From Metallyticus violacea (lineage: Eukaryota; Arthropoda; Insecta; Mantodea; Metallyticidae), in the NCBI GenBank assembly GCA_030762175.1, contig JAUJEO010000019.1, forward strand, positions 2,982,001-3,046,000: DNA of 64,000 nucleotides, written 5' to 3'. Positions 61,628 to 64,000 of the stretch are shown here, piece after piece (the first letter of the stretch is position 1; each line of letters begins with the position of its first letter). A program made the translations under genes and the position numbers. The notes beneath the pieces were generated by a model. That model was not told the origin of the DNA, did not search any database, and saw only the letters and a program-made list of their open reading frames with translations.

Positions 61628-64000
61628 ATCAAACTAGTATAATGAAAGAGAACCAGTTATCTCAAATAAGAACGGAAAAAAAGTGATTCTAACGAAGTTT
61701 CCAAACTTCGAAAAAAATTTTTTTTCTTTTCGAGATTCTTTGCGCATAATATGCTTTTCTGAGGCTATCAAACCAGTATAATGAAAGAGAACCAGTTAGC
61801 TCAAATAAGAACGGAAAAAAAGTGATTCTAACGAAGTTTCCAAACTTCAAAAAAAATTTTTTTTCTTTTCGAGATTCTTTGCGCATAAAATGCTTCTCTG
61901 AGGATATCAAACTAGTATAATGAAAGAGAACCAGTTATCTCAAACAAGAACGGAAAAAAAGTGATTTAAACGAAGTTTCCAAACTTCGAAAAAAATTTTT
62001 CTTCTTTTCGAGATTCTTTGCGCATAATATGCTTTTCTGAGTCTATCAAACTAGTATAATGAAAGAGAACCAGTTATCTCAAATAAGAACGGAAAAAAGT
62101 GATTCAAAGGACGTTTCCAAACTTCGAAAATTTTTTTTTTTCTTTTCGAGATTTTTCGCGCATAATATGCTTTACTGAGGCTATCAAACTAGTATAATGA
62201 AAGAGAACCAGTTATCTCAAACAAGAACGGAAAAAAAGTGATTCTAACGAAGTTTCCAAACTTCGAAAAAATTTTTTTTTCTTTTCGAGATTGTTTGCGC
62301 ATAATATGCTTTTCTGAGGCTATCAAACTGTATAATGAAAGAGAACTAGTTATCTCAAATAAGAACAGAAAAAAAAGATTCTAACGACGTTTCCAAACTT
62401 CGAAAAAAATTTTTTTTCTTTTCGAGATTCTTTGCGCATAATATGCTTTTCTGAGGCTATCAAACTACTATAATGAAAGAGAACCAGTTTTCTAAAATAA
62501 GAACGGAAAAAAGTGATTTAAACGACGTTTCCAAACTTCGAAAAAATTTTTTTTCTTTTCGAGATTCTTTGCGCATAATATGCTTTACTGAGACTATCAA
62601 ACTAGTATAATGAAAGAGAACCAGTTATCTCAAATAAGAACGGAAAAAAGTGATTCAAACGACGTTTCCAAACTTCGAAAAAAATTTTTTTTCTTTTCGA
62701 GATTCTTTGCGCATAATATGCTTTACTGAGGCTATCAAACTAGTATAATGAAAGAGAACCAGTTATCTCAAATAAGAACGGAAAAAAGTGATTTAAACGA
62801 CGTTTCCAAACTTCGAAAAAAAATTTTTTTCTTTTCGAGATTCTTTGCGCATAATATGCTTTTCTGAGGCTATCAAACTAGTATAATGAAAGAGAACCAG
62901 TTATCTCAAATAAGAACGGAAAAAAGTGATTCAAACGACGTTTTCAAACTTGGAAAAAATTTTTTTTTCTTTTCGAGATTCTTTGCGCATAATATGCTTT
63001 ACTGATGCTATCAAATTAGTATAATGAAAGAGAACCAGTTATCTCAAATAAGAACGGAAAAAAAGTGATACAAACGAAGTTTCCAAACTTCAAAAAAAAT
63101 TTTTTTTCTTTTCCACATTCTTTGTGCATAATATGCTTTTCTGAGGCTATCAAACTAGTATAATTAAAGAGAACCAGTTATCTCAAACAAGAACGGAAAA
63201 AAAGTGATTTTAAAGAAGTTTACAAACATCGAAAAAAAAATTTCTTCTTTTCGAGATTCTTTGCGCATAATATGCTTTTCTGGGGCTATCAAACTAGTAT
63301 AATGAAAGAGAACCAGTTATCTCAAATAAGAACGGGAAAAAAGTGATTCTAACGAAGTTTCCAAACTTCAAAAAAAATTTTTTTTCTTTTCCACATTCTT
63401 TGCGCATAATATGCTTTTCTGAGGCTATCAAACTACTATAATGAAAGAGAACCAGTTTACTCAAATAAGAACGGAAAAAAGTGACACAAACGAAGTTTCC
63501 AAACTTCGAAAAAATTTTTTTTTCTTTTCGAGATTCTTTGCGCATAATATGCTTTACTGAGGCTATCAAACTAGTATAATGAAAGAGAACCAGTTATCTC
63601 AAATAAGAACGGAAAAAAAGTGATTCTAACGAAGTTTCCAAACTACGAAAAAATTTTTTTTCTTTTCGAGATTCTTTGCGCATAATATGCTTTTCTGAGG
63701 CTATCAAACCAGTATAATGAAAGAGAACCAGTTAGCTCAAATAAGAACGGAAAAAAAGGGATTCTAACGAAGTTTCCAAACTTCGAAAAAAATTTTTTTT
63801 CTTTTCGAGATTCTTTGCGCATAATATGCTTTACTGATGCTATCAAACTAGATAATGAAAGAGAACCAGTTATCTCAAATTAGAACGGAAAAAAAGTGAT
63901 TCTCAGGAAGTTTCCAAACTTCGAAAAAAATTTTTTTTTATTTCGAAATTCTTTGCGCATAATATGCTTTTCTGAGGCTATCAAACTAGTATAATGAAAG
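61628..64000. repeat. Start of another higher-order unit, cut by window end
   Basis: Follows the order of unit 1 from 128 onward (GAGGATATC, TGAGTCTATC, AGATTTTTCGCGC, AAACTGTATAATG), then from about 62.9 kb the CTGATGCTATCAAATTAG group of 24.4 kb. Private changes are GATTGTTTGCGC (about 62,290), TAATTAAAGAG (63,162) and AAACTAGATAATG (about 63,847). The last base is inside a monomer, so the array continues. No gene in this stretch. Confidence 0.85.

Larger units (their letters stand above)
1..64000. repeat. Satellite DNA array, about 138-bp monomer, fills the window
   Basis: The same unit of about 138 bp recurs head-to-tail from end to end, always in the same orientation, about 460 times. 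The spacing between successive GTTTCC starts is typically 137-139 bp (for example 4759 to 4897 is 138), and most of the length variation comes from the A and T runs. Between the first and last truncated monomers (71 to 61571) the length fits 441 full monomers averaging 138.3 bp plus nine 57-bp pieces. Adjacent monomers differ at a few diagnostic sites, while monomers many kilobases apart can be identical, which is higher-order organisation. No stretch over 300 bases lies outside the repeat. This is typical of eukaryotic centromeric or heterochromatic satellite; the family is not one I recognise. Confidence 0.98.

Overview
The whole window is one uninterrupted satellite-DNA array. A monomer of about 138 bp (average about 138.3 bp, about 31% GC in the representative copy) is repeated head-to-tail in one orientation roughly 460 times from the first base to the last. 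I found no unique sequence, inversion, transposon, RNA gene, CRISPR array or credible protein gene. The window therefore looks like the inside of a centromeric, pericentromeric or other heterochromatic block of a eukaryotic chromosome assembled from long reads. I do not recognise the satellite family and cannot name the species. CpG is over-represented rather than depleted, which argues against a lineage with heavy, long-term CpG methylation (most vertebrates and plants) and fits an invertebrate such as an insect, but this is only an inference.

Each monomer has the same internal plan. It starts with a dyad around GTTTCCAAAC, then an A7T8 tract flanked by inverted TCGAAAA/TTTTCGA arms, a GCGC core, and a second dyad GCATA-A-TATGC. 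An ACTAGT/TATAATG stretch, an AGAGAACCAGTTATCTC block and an AAGAACGG plus A6-7 block complete it. Monomers fall into two main types that differ at the join: an AACGAAG type that makes a perfect 8+2+8 dyad, and an AACGACG type in which one base breaks it.

Monomer variants are not randomly ordered. They recur in the same order over kilobases, so the array has higher-order repeats (HORs). The clearest landmark is a 57-bp truncated monomer found exactly ten times (at 71, 5105, 9175, 17117, 23124, 35764, 38447, 46796, 53076 and 61571). The intervals between them hold 36, 29, 57, 43, 91, 19, 60, 45 and 61 full monomers.

Layout: 1-9.1 kb holds two versions of one HOR, the first with an extra 9-monomer duplication. 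9.1-17.1 kb holds a 23-monomer (about 3.18 kb) tandem duplication. 17.1-23.1 kb is a mosaic that includes a small patch of the most diverged monomers (21.78-22.25 kb). 24.3-34 kb holds three successive units of 25, 22 and about 25 monomers. 29.0-48.6 kb is dominated by three tandem copies of an 8.4-8.5 kb super-unit, the middle copy having lost about 5.8 kb internally. 48-57 kb shows short 4- and 5-monomer duplications, and 57.1-60.3 kb a 15-monomer (2,075 bp) duplication. Nearly every insertion or deletion changes the array by a whole number of monomers, which is the signature of unequal exchange or in-register slippage.
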